Source: Actinomycetaceae bacterium
GTDB taxonomy: Bacteria > Actinomycetota > Actinomycetes > Actinomycetales > Actinomycetaceae
DNA: 64,000 bases
Reading direction: 5' to 3'
Assembly (NCBI GenBank): GCA_028724905.1
Contig: JAQYTG010000018.1
Span: 248,001 to 312,000 of the forward strand
The translations under genes were made by a program, and so were the position numbers. Under the pieces are notes generated by a model that did no database searches, was not told the origin of the DNA, and saw only the letters and a program-made list of their open reading frames with translations. Of the stretch, positions 54,454-64,000 are shown in pieces (position 1 is the first letter of the stretch; every line of letters starts with the position of its first letter).

Positions 54454-55164
54454 TTAGACCCAGAAATTTTCTGGAATTATATGCGCCAGCTGGTCGGCTG
54501 CGCGAATGTAGTACTCAATAACGTTTACCCGATCAGCGGCCGTCTTCTCCGGCGTCAAGACGAACGTTGCACAATCGTGCACCGCATGGAAAGCAGCGAG
54601 TCCATCTAGATTAGCAATGACGGCGCGCACTGGCTGCGTGAGCACTTCCGAGGCCGCATCCGGCTCAGCCGTGATGAGCCGCCATCCATCTGCACTCCCC
54701 CCTTGCGCCGATGCTGAAAGATCCAGCTGCTTGCCCGCTTGTACACCCGCCCAAGCCCCATCACGTGCAACTAAAAATTCCGGCACGTCTACTTCTCGAG
54801 CGTCAAGCTGCTGTGGAAAACGAGCAGTGATATAGAGCCGCGGCCGCTCCCCGATTGTCTCTGCTAGCGCCGCATTCCACTCAATCCCACTCGTTTTTTC
54901 AGTTCCTGAAAGCCCCTCGGTGCCTCTAGCGTTAGCGAGCGCCGGCCAATAGTGCGTATCTGGCGCATCTGGAATGAGATGCGCCTTGAGCGAGGGAACG
55001 CTTTCTCTATACGCCCAGCGGCGGGCACGAAACTCCCCAAGTTCACGCGCATGAGCACTCCACTGCCCTTTGTTGCCCGTCACTATGGAATACACCATCC
55101 ACAGCAGCGCCCCGCCCATCAGCAGCGCTAGCATCCCGTACACTATAAAATCACGCATTGGCAT
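54454..55164 (-). CDS. Unknown protein with one N-terminal membrane segment
   Basis: 236 residues. One hydrophobic helix at about residues 6-29 (FIVYGMLALLMGGALLWMVY) is followed by a soluble region without a family I know. Conserved-looking pieces are WSAHARELGEFRARRWAYRE and RLYITARFPQQLDAREVDVP. The arrangement suggests an anchored protein with its bulk outside or inside; topology is not clear. It lies between hemW and the repeat region before dnaJ, on the same strand. Confidence 0.65.
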   Translation of the reverse strand: MPMRDFIVYGMLALLMGGALLWMVYSIVTGNKGQWSAHARELGEFRARRWAYRESVPSLKAHLIPDAPDTHYWPALANARGTEGLSGTEKTSGIEWNAALAETIGERPRLYITARFPQQLDAREVDVPEFLVARDGAWAGVQAGKQLDLSASAQGGSADGWRLITAEPDAASEVLTQPVRAVIANLDGLAAFHAVHDCATFVLTPEKTAADRVNVIEYYIRAADQLAHIIPENFWV

Positions 55165-55314
55165 ACCCCCATTTTGGCACGGTTTGCCCTGCTAGCCAAC
55201 GCCAGCACCGGAGGCATTGCCGTGAGCGACGGCATCAGTCTTTCGGCAATGGCAAGAGCCTTGTGAGTGACGGCGAGCGCGATAGCTAGCAGCGAGACGG
55301 ACACAGATCATCTG

Positions 55315-56556
55315 CTAAGCCCACAGTGCGCGCGTCACCACGTCGGCCAGCAACCGCCCTCGCAAGGTCAGCACCAGCCGACCCGCCACAGCCTGCTCAG
55401 GCTCCAGTAGGCCATCTGCCACCAGCTCAGCCACCACTCGCGCAGGCGTGCCCGCTGGCTGCGCAATCCCCTCGCGCAGACGAATTCCCAGCATAATGTG
55501 CTCTTCACGAATTTGTTCAACAGTGAGCTGTTCACCGTCGTCAATCGGCAGTGCAGACTCACAGCCAGGATCATCACCGGATCCACCCACAGGAAACTGC
55601 CCCAATGCGCGCGCATAGGCAATCGGATGCTTCACATTCCACCAGCGCCTGCCCGCTATATGCGAATGGGCACCTGGCCCATAGCCCCACCAATGTCCCT
55701 CACGCCAGTAGTTCAGGTTGTGCCGACTCTCGTGGCCAGGGAGCGCCCAATTTGAAATCTCATACCATTGATAGCCGGCTGCCGAGAGCAGCTCATCGGC
55801 AATGATATATTTATCTGCCTGATCGTCCGGATCTGGCTCAGTGATCTCAGCTCGTTCAATTCTTCGTCCCATCGGGGTGTGCGGCTCCACCGTGAGCGCA
55901 TAAGCGGAGATATGCCCTGGGCTCAAGGCAATGGCAGCAGCTAATGAGGCTTTCCACTCGTCGAGAGATTCCCCAGGTGTGCCGTAGATCAGATCAAGCG
56001 AATACTCTAGATTCAGCTCACGCGCCATCGCCGTCACGGCTTGTACCTGCCCAGGAGTATGATGGCGATCCAGGGTGCTCAACACGTGTTCACACGCACT
56101 TTGCATCCCAAACGAGATGCGGTTGACCCCGCCGGCTTGCAGCTCAGCCAAAGATTTGGCGCTCACGGATTCAGGGTTAGCTTCCACCGTAATGTCCGCC
56201 CCTGCTTGAATCCCAAACGTGGAGCGCAGAGCATCCAGTATCGCCACAATATTCCCAGCGGGCAAGAGTGTGGGAGTACCACCGCCGAAAAATACACTCG
56301 TCAGCGCAGGAGTCGGGGCACCGCGCAGCACCTGAGCGGAATGCTGAATCTCGCAAATAATCGTCTGCGCAAAACGATGCGCAGAAGCACCAGCTCCGAA
56401 ATCGAGATTAGTGTAGGTGTTGAAATCGCAGTAACCACAGCGTACTGAACAGAACGGAATGTGCACATAGGCAGAGAAACCAGCCGACAGTGCAGATACA
56501 TCTAGCTGAGCGAGCCCGCTTTCGCAAAAAGGCAACTCATTGCGCGGCGCACCCAT
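55315..56556 (-). CDS. hemW: Radical SAM protein HemW
   Basis: HemN-like radical SAM enzyme; HemW proteins act as heme chaperones rather than coproporphyrinogen oxidases. The iron-sulfur motif CSVRCGYCDF is preceded by YVHIPF, as expected. Further motifs are FFGGGTPTLLP, VEANPESV and RISFGMQS. A C-terminal HemN-like domain is present. 413 residues. The start directly follows the trmB stop (TAAATG). The other heme genes are not in the window. Confidence 0.94.
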   Translation of the reverse strand: MGAPRNELPFCESGLAQLDVSALSAGFSAYVHIPFCSVRCGYCDFNTYTNLDFGAGASAHRFAQTIICEIQHSAQVLRGAPTPALTSVFFGGGTPTLLPAGNIVAILDALRSTFGIQAGADITVEANPESVSAKSLAELQAGGVNRISFGMQSACEHVLSTLDRHHTPGQVQAVTAMARELNLEYSLDLIYGTPGESLDEWKASLAAAIALSPGHISAYALTVEPHTPMGRRIERAEITEPDPDDQADKYIIADELLSAAGYQWYEISNWALPGHESRHNLNYWREGHWWGYGPGAHSHIAGRRWWNVKHPIAYARALGQFPVGGSGDDPGCESALPIDDGEQLTVEQIREEHIMLGIRLREGIAQPAGTPARVVAELVADGLLEPEQAVAGRLVLTLRGRLLADVVTRALWA

Positions 56557-57762
56557 TTACAGTCCGCTCTGTTGGCGGAGCCAGCCGCTACGGCTAGAAG
56601 GAGGTGGCGTGAGGCCAGGCTGATCAGCCAGTACCTGCTCTCCGCGCTTCGCGGCGGCTATCCACGGATCTTCTGGAATTGGAAACGCAGCCAACGGCAC
56701 GCTATTGCGCACCGCCACAATATCGTACACATGGCGCCCCGCTTCAATGCCGCGCTCTTCAAAACGAGTCGTGACGCGCTCTTCCCAGCGCGGCGCAAAC
56801 CCGCCTCGGTAGAGACCTAAATCAGCTGGGGCGTCATCGGTACTGAGCTGCGCATTCACAATCTCCAGGCTTTCAGCGTCTGCACCTACAGCTGGATTTT
56901 CAGCGCCTGCCGGTGCCGACGTGGCGGGCGCTGTCAGATGACCCGCGCCTTGCCAGAAATCTGAATCAGCGAGAGTCCGCTGGGGAAAAGCTGGAGGGAC
57001 GAGATCAAACCACGGGCTTTCCATCAATACATCACGCATCTGCCAGGCATAGTTTGGCCAGTCGGTAGCCAGCCGCCACATCCCCCCTTGCACCAACGCC
57101 GCAGCCACCGCATACGCAAATTCCGGCGAGATAAGCCGCCGCTTGCGATGCTTGCGCTTACGCCACGGATCGGGGAAGAACGTCCAGACCTGCGCCGCCC
57201 TTGGATCGTGTTTCGTCTTGCCTAGCGCCACATCGTTTCCATTGCTTACATTATTTCCATTGCGCCGCTGCGCACAGCCATCCGCATCCACATCAGCCGT
57301 ATTAGGTGGAAACAGCACCGGCAGCCCCTGCGCAGCGTCAAGCTGCATCAACCGCACATTCTGCACTCCCGCTGCCAGTGCATTTTTGACGCAGCGCGCC
57401 ACACCCGCTGGCCACGCCTCTACGCCCAAATAATTTCGCTCCGGATGGGCCACGGCGCTGGCCACCAGCTGCTCCCCCGAGCCAGGCCCGATCTCCACGA
57501 TCAGCGGAGCCTCCCGCCCAAATTCGCGCGCAACGTCAATACGCGCCGTTGGCGATATCGTCGAAACACCCTCCCCAGGAGGAACATCAATCACGTATGT
57601 AGCGGCGTGTTCAGCCATCAGCTGCTCGTACTTATCACCCAAGCGAGCTCCGCGCAGCGAAAAGCTCCGGATACGATGCACGTGCCCAGGCGCTGCACCA
57701 ACAGCCCGTTTGGCGTCACCACTACCATCGCTCGGCAGACCTGGCACAGTAGTTGGCGTCAC
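56557..57762 (-). CDS. trmB: tRNA (guanine-46-N7)-methyltransferase
   Basis: SAM-dependent methylation of G46 in tRNA. Seen: [15 protein letters not shown] (SAM), [27 protein letters not shown] with the catalytic and tRNA-binding residues, and the C-terminal [18 protein letters not shown]. It has 401 residues where about 220-280 is usual. The excess includes an Asn/Gly/Asp loop ([11 protein letters not shown], an 18-bp repeat) and an Ala/Glu/Pro segment at about residues 270-310. The ATG overlaps the lepA stop by four bases. Confidence 0.93.
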   Translation of the reverse strand: MTPTTVPGLPSDGSGDAKRAVGAAPGHVHRIRSFSLRGARLGDKYEQLMAEHAATYVIDVPPGEGVSTISPTARIDVAREFGREAPLIVEIGPGSGEQLVASAVAHPERNYLGVEAWPAGVARCVKNALAAGVQNVRLMQLDAAQGLPVLFPPNTADVDADGCAQRRNGNNVSNGNDVALGKTKHDPRAAQVWTFFPDPWRKRKHRKRRLISPEFAYAVAAALVQGGMWRLATDWPNYAWQMRDVLMESPWFDLVPPAFPQRTLADSDFWQGAGHLTAPATSAPAGAENPAVGADAESLEIVNAQLSTDDAPADLGLYRGGFAPRWEERVTTRFEERGIEAGRHVYDIVAVRNSVPLAAFPIPEDPWIAAAKRGEQVLADQPGLTPPPSSRSGWLRQQSGL

Positions 57763-59684
57763 TTCTTCCCCTCTGGCATCTGTGAACTGAGCGCCGCAAT
57801 AAAGGCTTCTTGTGGCACGTCCACCCGCCCAATTGACTTCATGCGCTTCTTGCCCTCTTTTTGCTTTTCGAGCAGTTTACGCTTACGAGTGACGTCGCCA
57901 CCATAGCACTTTGCCAACACGTCTTTCCGCACTGCCTTGATGGTGCTGCGCGCAATCACCCGCTGGCCAATCGCAGCCTGCACCGGAATCTCAAACTGCT
58001 GGCGAGGTATAAGAGTTTTGAGCTTCGTCGTCATCTCCACACCGTAGCTATAGGCGGCATCGCGGTGCACAATCGCCGAGAAAGCATCCACAACCTCGTG
58101 ATTGAGCAGGATATTTACTTTCACAAGATCTGCAGCCTGCTCCCCCTCACGCCGATAGTCCAACGAGGCATAGCCTTTCGTTCGCGATTTGAGTTGATCG
58201 AAAAAATCGGTGACGATCTCCGCCAGTGGAAGCCGATAGAGCAGCTCCACGCGATCCTCCGAGAGATAGTCCATCCCGCCCATCGAACCACGCCGCTGCT
58301 GACACAGCTCCATCACCGTGCCCACATACTCTTTCGGCGTCAAAATAGTGGCATCCACCATCGGCTCATAGATCGCTTTCACTTTTCCCTCTGGGAATTC
58401 ACTCGGATTACTCACCGGCAGTTCCTCACCACTCTCAGTGAGCACACGGTAATTCACGCTCGGCGCTGTAGCGATCAAATCTAGATCAAACTCACGTTCC
58501 AACCGCTCCGTCACGATTTCCAGATGCAACAGCCCGAGGAATCCACAGCGAAAGCCAAAACCTAGAGCAACTGACGTCTCCGGCTCATAAGTGAGCGCCG
58601 CATCGTTGAGCTTGAGCTTGTCGAGGGCATCGCGCAACGCAGGATAATCGCTCCCATCAATCGGATAGAGCCCCGAATAAACCATCGGTTTCGGATCCTT
58701 GTAGCCAGGCAGCGGCTCACTCGCCGGACGGGCTAGATCCGTGACGGTATCACCCACACGGGACTGGCGCACATCTTTCACACCGGTGATCAAGTATCCT
58801 ACTTCACCCGCACCTAAACCTTGCGAAGGCACCGGCTCAGGGGAGATCACGCCAATTTCTAGCAGTTCGTGCTCGCCGCGCGTGCCCATCATTTTTACTT
58901 TTTGCCGAGGTTTGAGCGCCCCATCCACTACCCGCACATAGGTGACCACCCCACGATAGACGTCGTACACCGAATCGAAAATCATAGCGCGCGTGGGAAC
59001 GTCTGAACTGCTAGCTACACTGTTCGCCGCACTGCTAGCCGCACTATTGGTGACGCCGACGCCCACTGCAGTGCTCAGACCAGCAGGAGCAGGAACTTCC
59101 GCCACAATTCGATTCAACAGCTCCTCTACGCCTTCGCCCGTCTTTCCAGAGACGCGCAGTACATCACCCTCGGGCACACCCAAGAGACTCGCCAGTTCAG
59201 CCGCATATTTTTCAGGGGTAGCGGACGGGAGGTCGATTTTGTTGAGCACCGGAATAATAGTGAGGTCATTCTCCAGCGCCATATAGAGATTAGCGAGTGT
59301 CTGCGCTTCGATTCCTTGTGCAGCATCCACCAGCAGCACCGCCCCCTCGCACGCGGCCAGCGAACGCGACACCTCATAAGAAAAATCCACGTGCCCAGGG
59401 GTGTCGATCATGTTCAACGCATAGGCTTCGCCATCCACACTCCAAGGCATCCGCACCGCTTGAGATTTAATCGTAATGCCCCGCTCACGTTCAATATCCA
59501 TACGGTCGAGATATTGGGCGCGCATATCTCGCTCAGAAAGCACACCCGTGATGCCGAGAATCCTATCGGCCAACGTGGATTTCCCGTGGTCTATGTGCGC
59601 GATAATGCAAAAATTTCGGATGCGCGCCCGATCCGTGGAAGCGGGCTGGATCTTAGCAATCTCGGCAGCTGTTGGTTGCGGCAC
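57759..59684 (-). CDS. lepA: Elongation factor 4 (LepA)
   Basis: Translational GTPase that acts on stalled or assembling ribosomes. G1 is [17 protein letters not shown]3 [17 protein letters not shown]4 NKIDLPSA; the LepA-specific C-terminus [16 protein letters not shown] is present. I chose the GTG at 59684 because AAAGGAG lies before it; the longer frame from 59969 has no family similarity. 641 residues. A Ser/Ala/Asn-rich insertion ([16 protein letters not shown]) lies after the G domain, at DNA about 59000-59080. Confidence 0.95.
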   Translation of the reverse strand: MPQPTAAEIAKIQPASTDRARIRNFCIIAHIDHGKSTLADRILGITGVLSERDMRAQYLDRMDIERERGITIKSQAVRMPWSVDGEAYALNMIDTPGHVDFSYEVSRSLAACEGAVLLVDAAQGIEAQTLANLYMALENDLTIIPVLNKIDLPSATPEKYAAELASLLGVPEGDVLRVSGKTGEGVEELLNRIVAEVPAPAGLSTAVGVGVTNSAASSAANSVASSSDVPTRAMIFDSVYDVYRGVVTYVRVVDGALKPRQKVKMMGTRGEHELLEIGVISPEPVPSQGLGAGEVGYLITGVKDVRQSRVGDTVTDLARPASEPLPGYKDPKPMVYSGLYPIDGSDYPALRDALDKLKLNDAALTYEPETSVALGFGFRCGFLGLLHLEIVTERLEREFDLDLIATAPSVNYRVLTESGEELPVSNPSEFPEGKVKAIYEPMVDATILTPKEYVGTVMELCQQRRGSMGGMDYLSEDRVELLYRLPLAEIVTDFFDQLKSRTKGYASLDYRREGEQAADLVKVNILLNHEVVDAFSAIVHRDAAYSYGVEMTTKLKTLIPRQQFEIPVQAAIGQRVIARSTIKAVRKDVLAKCYGGDVTRKRKLLEKQKEGKKRMKSIGRVDVPQEAFIAALSSQMPEGKK

Positions 59685-60017
59685 ATGGCTCCTTTCATCT
59701 GTGAATAGAGTACCGCAATCGAAGCTGCAATCCACACCTCGGCAAGAAGCAGCCTCGCGGCATTCAGATCTAGTGACGAGCACCGCAAGATCTCGACGGC
59801 AAGCACTGCCCACTCGGGGAGTACATAGCCCGAGGCGGTCAGGCATAGTAATACATACCTTGAGGCTGCGGTGTGCAAGCCGAGTACACCCTATGTCCAT
59901 TGGGAACGCTGTCACGACGTCACCCCCGAGGCGATCGTACATGGCGCCACATTCTCGATTGCGACACACGCATTCCTTTACATTCTTTTGTGCGTTCTTA
60001 TGTATTTTATGGGCATT
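59685..60017. other. Divergent lepA / macro-domain upstream region
   Basis: About 330 bases carrying the lepA ribosome site at its left end. The remainder is without a gene that I trust; the macro-domain start is uncertain and may extend into it. Confidence 0.4.
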
Positions 60018-60686
60018 ATGAGTAATCTATACACCTTTATACGTGAGTCATACATTCCCGCGAGGTTGCGCACCGCCCTGCAGGCAGTAAGCCGCATACC
60101 TTTATGCACGAAGTCGCCCACTCCCCATGTGCGAGTCACACTGCCTGATTCTGGTGCGCGATCCGCATACCTCCCCTACGATGGAGGTATGCACGCCATC
60201 ACTGCCGATATCACGACACTACGAGTAGATGCCATCGTCAATGCCGCAAACTCTTCACTGCTCGGCGGTGGAGGCGTCGATGGGGCCATTCACCGTGCAG
60301 CCGGACGGGAGTTACTCGCCGCTTGCTGCAAAATTCGACGCGAACAGCTACCAGCCGGTCTTCCCGTCGGCAACGCCGTTATCACGCCAGGATTCAACCT
60401 GCCAGCGCGCTTCGTGATTCACACAGTTGGACCAAATCGACACCGCGGGCAAACTGATCCCCAGCTGCTCGCCCAGGCATTTGAAAACTCCGCACTCGTA
60501 GCTGCGCAGCACCACGTACACACCATAGCTTTCCCTGCTATTTCAGCTGGCGTCTACGGATGGGACATGGCTCAGGTGGCTCATATTGGCGTGACGACAT
60601 TGCAAAAATTCCACGAGCTAGATATCACTTTCGCCCTCATCAGCCAGGAGGCCACAGAAATATGGCTGGCAGAACTAGAGCGCTGA
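60018..60686 (+). CDS. Macro-domain protein (ADP-ribose hydrolase-like)
   Basis: Binds or hydrolyses ADP-ribose or O-acetyl-ADP-ribose. Core motifs: [56 protein letters not shown] and [14 protein letters not shown]. The start is uncertain. I give the ATG at 60018, with about 60 residues before the domain; the ATG at 60189 starts right at the domain and has GGAGG only one base away. It diverges from lepA. No ADP-ribosyltransferase toxin gene adjoins it. Confidence 0.85.
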   Translation: MSNLYTFIRESYIPARLRTALQAVSRIPLCTKSPTPHVRVTLPDSGARSAYLPYDGGMHAITADITTLRVDAIVNAANSSLLGGGGVDGAIHRAAGRELLAACCKIRREQLPAGLPVGNAVITPGFNLPARFVIHTVGPNRHRGQTDPQLLAQAFENSALVAAQHHVHTIAFPAISAGVYGWDMAQVAHIGVTTLQKFHELDITFALISQEATEIWLAELER

Positions 60687-60764
60687 GGGCGCACCAGACA
60701 GGAGCGGTGCCACTCGAACTGGTGGCCAAACGGGCGATAGCATCACCCACAGTTTCCCACACAA

Positions 60765-60890
60765 TGCTAGCAACCGCTACGCGACTGCTCACAACTTCGT
60801 CGTTTTTTGATCCCGAAAATAAATGTTCGGAACACACCACGTTTTCGGATCACACCCGTTGTGCTAGCAACCGCTCCGCGATTGCTCACA
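60765..60890. repeat. 29-bp imperfect direct repeat beside tRNA-Val
   Basis: TGCTAGCAACCGCTACGCGA (60765) and TGCTAGCAACCGCTCCGCGA (60862) begin two 29-base copies that both end TGCTCACA and differ at two positions. The second ends four bases from the tRNA-Val 3' end. Confidence 0.85.
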
Positions 60891-60893
60891 CAG

Positions 60894-60967
60894 TGGACCC
60901 TACCGGATTCGAACCGATGACCCCCTCGGTGTAAACGAGGTGCTCTAACCAGCTGAGCTAAGAGTCC
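60894..60967 (-). tRNA. tRNA-Val (anticodon UAC)
   Basis: Minus-strand acceptor GGACTCT pairs with AGGGTCC (one G-T pair), discriminator A. Anticodon stem CCTCG/CGAGG with loop TTTACAC gives TAC, reading GUA/GUG. T-arm has GGTTCGAATCC. CCA is not encoded. Confidence 0.97.
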
Positions 60968-61217
60968 GTGTGTAAGCATAGCCCACGAGCAAAAAACAAC
61001 ACAAACCCTCAGCACACAGAGTCACGTCACATTTTCAAAGCTAGCGAGCCATGGCCCATATCCAAAATTGGCAGCGCCGCCATATCCACGATAGTGCTGC
61101 GATGCGGATGCCATAGTCGACACTTACCGCCAGAGCGATACCCGCATAATACACACAATACTCAGCGCACAGCACTAGCTCGATATCCGCACCCCACTAG
61201 CAGCTACAGCTACAAAA

Positions 61218-61628
61218 TCAGTATCCGTGCGCCGTCACTCTAATAGCTTGCCACTGAGGCGATATCGAAAGCGTGGTCGTAGCACTCTGCCCAGCCGTAT
61301 GCGCCGCCTCAGACACATCAGAAGTCGGCACGTGATAATCCAAACCCTGAGCAGGCACCAAACACCAAATCACGCCGCCACCGGCGTCTAAACTGGCCGC
61401 ACAATCGACGAGAAAATCTGCCAGATCATCCACATCGCCATCGTCACTGCGCCACCAGCCGATCACCATATCCGCTACGCCGCGGTAATCCTCGTCCTCA
61501 AGGACTCCCCCTATCACCGCCTCAATGTCGTCGCGCACATCAAAATCAACGTCTTCATCGTAGCCAAATTCTTGCACCACAAACCCGGGCTTTACCCCGA
61601 ATCTTTCGGCAACGTTCTTGCTGGGCAC
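61218..61628 (-). CDS. DUF3052 protein
   Basis: A 136-residue actinobacterial family of unknown function. It starts with a GTG at 61628 and shows the family pattern GVKPGFVVQEFGYDEDVDFD, VLEDEDYRGVADMVIGWWRS, DDGDVDDLADFLVDC and, near the end, TSDVSEAAHTAGQSATTTL. Strongly acidic, no membrane segment or signal peptide. The GGGGGA before the GTG is unusually close. Confidence 0.87.
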   Translation of the reverse strand: MPSKNVAERFGVKPGFVVQEFGYDEDVDFDVRDDIEAVIGGVLEDEDYRGVADMVIGWWRSDDGDVDDLADFLVDCAASLDAGGGVIWCLVPAQGLDYHVPTSDVSEAAHTAGQSATTTLSISPQWQAIRVTAHGY

Positions 61629-61803
61629 TCCCCCATGCCTTTCTTTTCATGCCCGACCAGAGCCGAGAAACCGTATGACATTCCTAAATTTATCGCAAAC
61701 AGCGAACTCATGCGCGGTGGCACGCAGAATCACTGGCACATAAAATAGCCACAACGCACTTTAAGATAAGACGCATTGACGACGATTGACGATTGAAGGT
61801 TCC

Positions 61804-63708
61804 GTGACCCTATTCCGCCTCGCATGGCGCTTTTTACGCACCAGAAAACTGATGGTAGCCGCCATCATCCTCTTTCAGCTCGGCCAGGTACTTTTAAGCC
61901 TGTGGCTGCCCTCACTCAATGCCACTATTATTGATCGCGGCATCCTCGCTGGCAGGCAAGACGTTATCTGGACGAACGGCCTCATCATGCTCGGCGTTGC
62001 TTTGGTGCAAATAGCTTTCATGGTGGGCGCTATTTACGCTGGATCTCGCACGGCCATGGGATTCGGCCAAGAGCTTCGCACCAGCATTTTCCAAACCGTA
62101 CAGCGCTTTTCTCCCACAGATCAACACCGCTTCGGCGCCCCTACGCTCATCACCCGCACCACCAACGACGTCACTCAAGTGCAGATGGTCACTCTTATGA
62201 CTTTCACCGTGATGATCACCGCTCCGATTATGGGCATTGGCGGAATCGTGATGGCACTGCGCCAAGATGCTCAGCTCTCGGTGCTATTGCTGGTGATCGT
62301 GCCACTCCTGGCACTCATTATCGGCGGGGTCATGGCAGGCTTGACGCCGAGCTACAGCATACAGCAGCAACGCATTGACCGTATCAACACCCTTTTACGC
62401 GAACAGCTCACCGGAGTGCGCGTGATCCGCGCCTTTGTACGCCAACACTCCGAACGGGAGAAATTCAGGCAGGCCAACTCTGAGCTGCGGGCGATTTGGC
62501 TCAAAATCGGCTGGCTGTGGTCTTTTCTGATGCCAGCTACATCCCTCGTGGTAGGCATCAGCTCCGCCGCCGTCATCTGGTTTGGCGGCGAGCGGATCCA
62601 GGCCGGCCAGATGGAAGTAGGATCGCTCACGGCATATATCACCTATCTGATGATGATTCTCGGCGCCGTCATGATGAGCGGCATGATGGCTATGATGTTT
62701 CCACGCGGAGAAATCTCAGCGAAACGCCTACGAGAGATCGAAAAAACTATTCCTAGTATCCATTCGCCAGAGCATCCTACACCGCTGCCGGATGGCTCAC
62801 TCACATTCGAGCTCAAACACGCCACAATCCAGTACGAGGGAGCTGAGGATCCGGTGATCCGTGACGTCAATCTACGCCTCTCCCCTGATTCTCTCGTGAC
62901 GATCATCGGCTCCACTGGCTGCGGAAAATCGAGTATCGCCAAACTTTTTCCGAGACTGCTTGACCCCAGTGATGGGCAGTTACTAGTAGGCGGAATTGAT
63001 GCACGAAAACTCGACCTGCGCGAACTGCGATCACGAGTGGCTTACGTACCTCAGCGGGCTTTTCTATTTTCCGGCACTGTAGCATCTAACGTGGCCGGAC
63101 TCCCATCAGCATCACCCGAAGCGGGGTCTTTGCAAACGCAGCCTGCGGAGGACTCACGCAGCGCCACAACGGTTGCCGTTGCCGCCCCGTCTTCTGCTGT
63201 TGCCCTCTCGTCCACCGATGCCGCTCCTCCCCCGCCTATCTCCGCCGAGTACGATGAAGCCCGCATTCAACTCGCTCTCGAAGCCGCACAAGCGTGGGAT
63301 TTTGTGCGCGATCTCAAAGACGGACTATACGCACACGTGGAATCAGGAGGCCAAAATTTCTCTGGTGGCCAGCGCCAGCGCCTGGCCATTGCCCGCGCAC
63401 TCTACCGCTGTATACCAGATTCCCACACCGGAGCACGGCAAGCAGACCTGTTGATCTTTGACGATTCTTTTTCCGCTCTGGATTTCGCCACCGATGCCGC
63501 GCTGCGCACCAACCTGCGGCGTTACATTGGCGATATTGCTATCTTACTCATCGCTCAAAGAGTGGCCACCATCCGCAACGCCAGCGAAATCGTCGTCCTC
63601 TCTGGCGGCAAGATTGAGGCGCGCGGCACCCACCGCAAACTCATGGAAACTTCCCCCACGTATTTAGATATTGTGCGCTCACAGCTGACCAAAGAGGAGG
63701 CACAATGA
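61804..63708 (+). CDS. ABC exporter half-transporter, degenerate catalytic site
   Basis: First half of a heterodimeric multidrug-type ABC exporter, 634 residues with the GTG at 61804 (GAAGG upstream). Residues about 1-315 hold six membrane segments. The nucleotide-binding domain has Walker A IIGSTGCGKSS, Q-loop AYVPQRAFLF, signature FSGGQRQRLAIARAL, and Walker B LLIFDDSFSALD, where the catalytic glutamate is replaced by aspartate. This is typical of the non-canonical site in such heterodimers. An Ala/Pro/Ser/Thr-rich insertion of roughly 50 residues lies between Q-loop and signature, which is unusual. Confidence 0.92.
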   Translation: MTLFRLAWRFLRTRKLMVAAIILFQLGQVLLSLWLPSLNATIIDRGILAGRQDVIWTNGLIMLGVALVQIAFMVGAIYAGSRTAMGFGQELRTSIFQTVQRFSPTDQHRFGAPTLITRTTNDVTQVQMVTLMTFTVMITAPIMGIGGIVMALRQDAQLSVLLLVIVPLLALIIGGVMAGLTPSYSIQQQRIDRINTLLREQLTGVRVIRAFVRQHSEREKFRQANSELRAIWLKIGWLWSFLMPATSLVVGISSAAVIWFGGERIQAGQMEVGSLTAYITYLMMILGAVMMSGMMAMMFPRGEISAKRLREIEKTIPSIHSPEHPTPLPDGSLTFELKHATIQYEGAEDPVIRDVNLRLSPDSLVTIIGSTGCGKSSIAKLFPRLLDPSDGQLLVGGIDARKLDLRELRSRVAYVPQRAFLFSGTVASNVAGLPSASPEAGSLQTQPAEDSRSATTVAVAAPSSAVALSSTDAAPPPPISAEYDEARIQLALEAAQAWDFVRDLKDGLYAHVESGGQNFSGGQRQRLAIARALYRCIPDSHTGARQADLLIFDDSFSALDFATDAALRTNLRRYIGDIAILLIAQRVATIRNASEIVVLSGGKIEARGTHRKLMETSPTYLDIVRSQLTKEEAQ

Positions 63709-64000
63709 GTCCGCACTCTGCCAAATTTGACCCCACATCCACGCAGACACGAGATAAAAAAGGCGCCCTAAAAGGGATGTTTCGGATGCTGCTGCCTGAG
63801 CGTCCACGAATTGCATTAGTACTCGTTCTTACGTTGATCTCCACTCTCGCCAACGTCGCAGCCCCCAAATTTCTCGGTGACGCCACCAACGTGATCGTCG
63901 CTGGCGTCACCAGCCCTACTCATACCGTAGATTTTCATGCCCTTTTGCAAGTGCTGGGAATCGTCGTGTGCCTGTACATCATCCAAGCAGTGACGTTCTT
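63705..64000 (+). CDS. Second ABC exporter half, cut by the window end
   Basis: Starts with an ATG that overlaps the previous stop by four bases (ATGA), with GAGGAGG upstream. It begins MSPHSAKFDPTSTQTRDKK, followed by GMFRMLLPERPRIALVLVL and the first membrane segment, as in the partner subunits of heterodimeric exporters. The nucleotide-binding domain lies beyond the window, so the intact catalytic glutamate expected there cannot be checked. Confidence 0.9.
   Translation, partial: MSPHSAKFDPTSTQTRDKKGALKGMFRMLLPERPRIALVLVLTLISTLANVAAPKFLGDATNVIVAGVTSPTHTVDFHALLQVLGIVVCLYIIQAVTF

Noticed and set aside
59685..59969. Longer N-terminus of LepA starting at 59969
   Set aside because: The stretch is rich in Cys and Arg without family similarity, while AAAGGAG marks the GTG at 59684.

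Overview
The window comes from a mid-GC actinobacterium, most likely of the Actinomycetaceae or a close relative (Actinomyces/Schaalia, Trueperella/Arcanobacterium, Actinobaculum types). This rests on a complete pupylation locus (mpa-dop-pup-pafA), a glnA/glnE/glnA2 nitrogen block, actinobacterial DUF3043, DUF4191 and DUF3052 proteins, and the order trmI / divergent RecB-like nuclease. No sequence names the species. The window is almost entirely chromosomal core. No insertion sequence, integrase, phage gene, CRISPR array or rRNA operon was seen.

Layout. 0.2-11.7 kb (minus strand): tRNA-Leu(CAA), pyk, lgt, hisI, hisF, an FKBP-like membrane-anchored protein, then the pupylation genes pafA, pup, dop and mpa, then trmI. 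There is no prcBA proteasome pair and the Mpa tail lacks the proteasome-docking tyrosine motif. 11.8-17 kb: RecB-type nuclease, HAD phosphatase, uppP, a strikingly acidic small protein, tRNA-Leu(GAG) and a hipBA toxin-antitoxin pair. 17.4-23.2 kb: proline uptake (putP) and oxidation to glutamate (putA), with similar TGAC-type palindromes before both. 23.3-28.6 kb: MazG-like pyrophosphatase, FKBP lipoprotein, ErpA, M20 dipeptidase, DUF3043. 29-32.7 kb: lpd, a lipoyl-domain E2-like protein with no catalytic histidine, and DUF4191. lipB and lipA, usual between these genes, are missing. 33-43.5 kb: glutamine synthetase (glnA), a polar amino-acid ABC importer (three genes), glnE and glnA2, which link ammonium assimilation to its adenylylation control. 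44-47 kb: galE, a PH-domain membrane protein and a PemK/MazF-like protein. 47-60 kb (minus strand): the conserved block era, corC-like, ybeY, phoH, rsmE, dnaJ, (hrcA absent), an unknown membrane protein, hemW, trmB, lepA. 60-64 kb: macro-domain protein, tRNA-Val(UAC), DUF3052 and a heterodimeric ABC exporter cut by the window end.

The most unusual signal spans genes. Short tandem repeats, very often exactly 15 bp (five codons), sit inside loops, tails and linkers of otherwise conserved proteins (Mpa, the E2-like protein, the amino-acid permease, GlnE, RsmE). Other low-complexity insertions occur in Era, TrmB, LepA and the ABC exporter, and related minisatellites fill several intergenic gaps. 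A seven-C run at the end of the FKBP-like gene also looks like a frameshift or contingency site.
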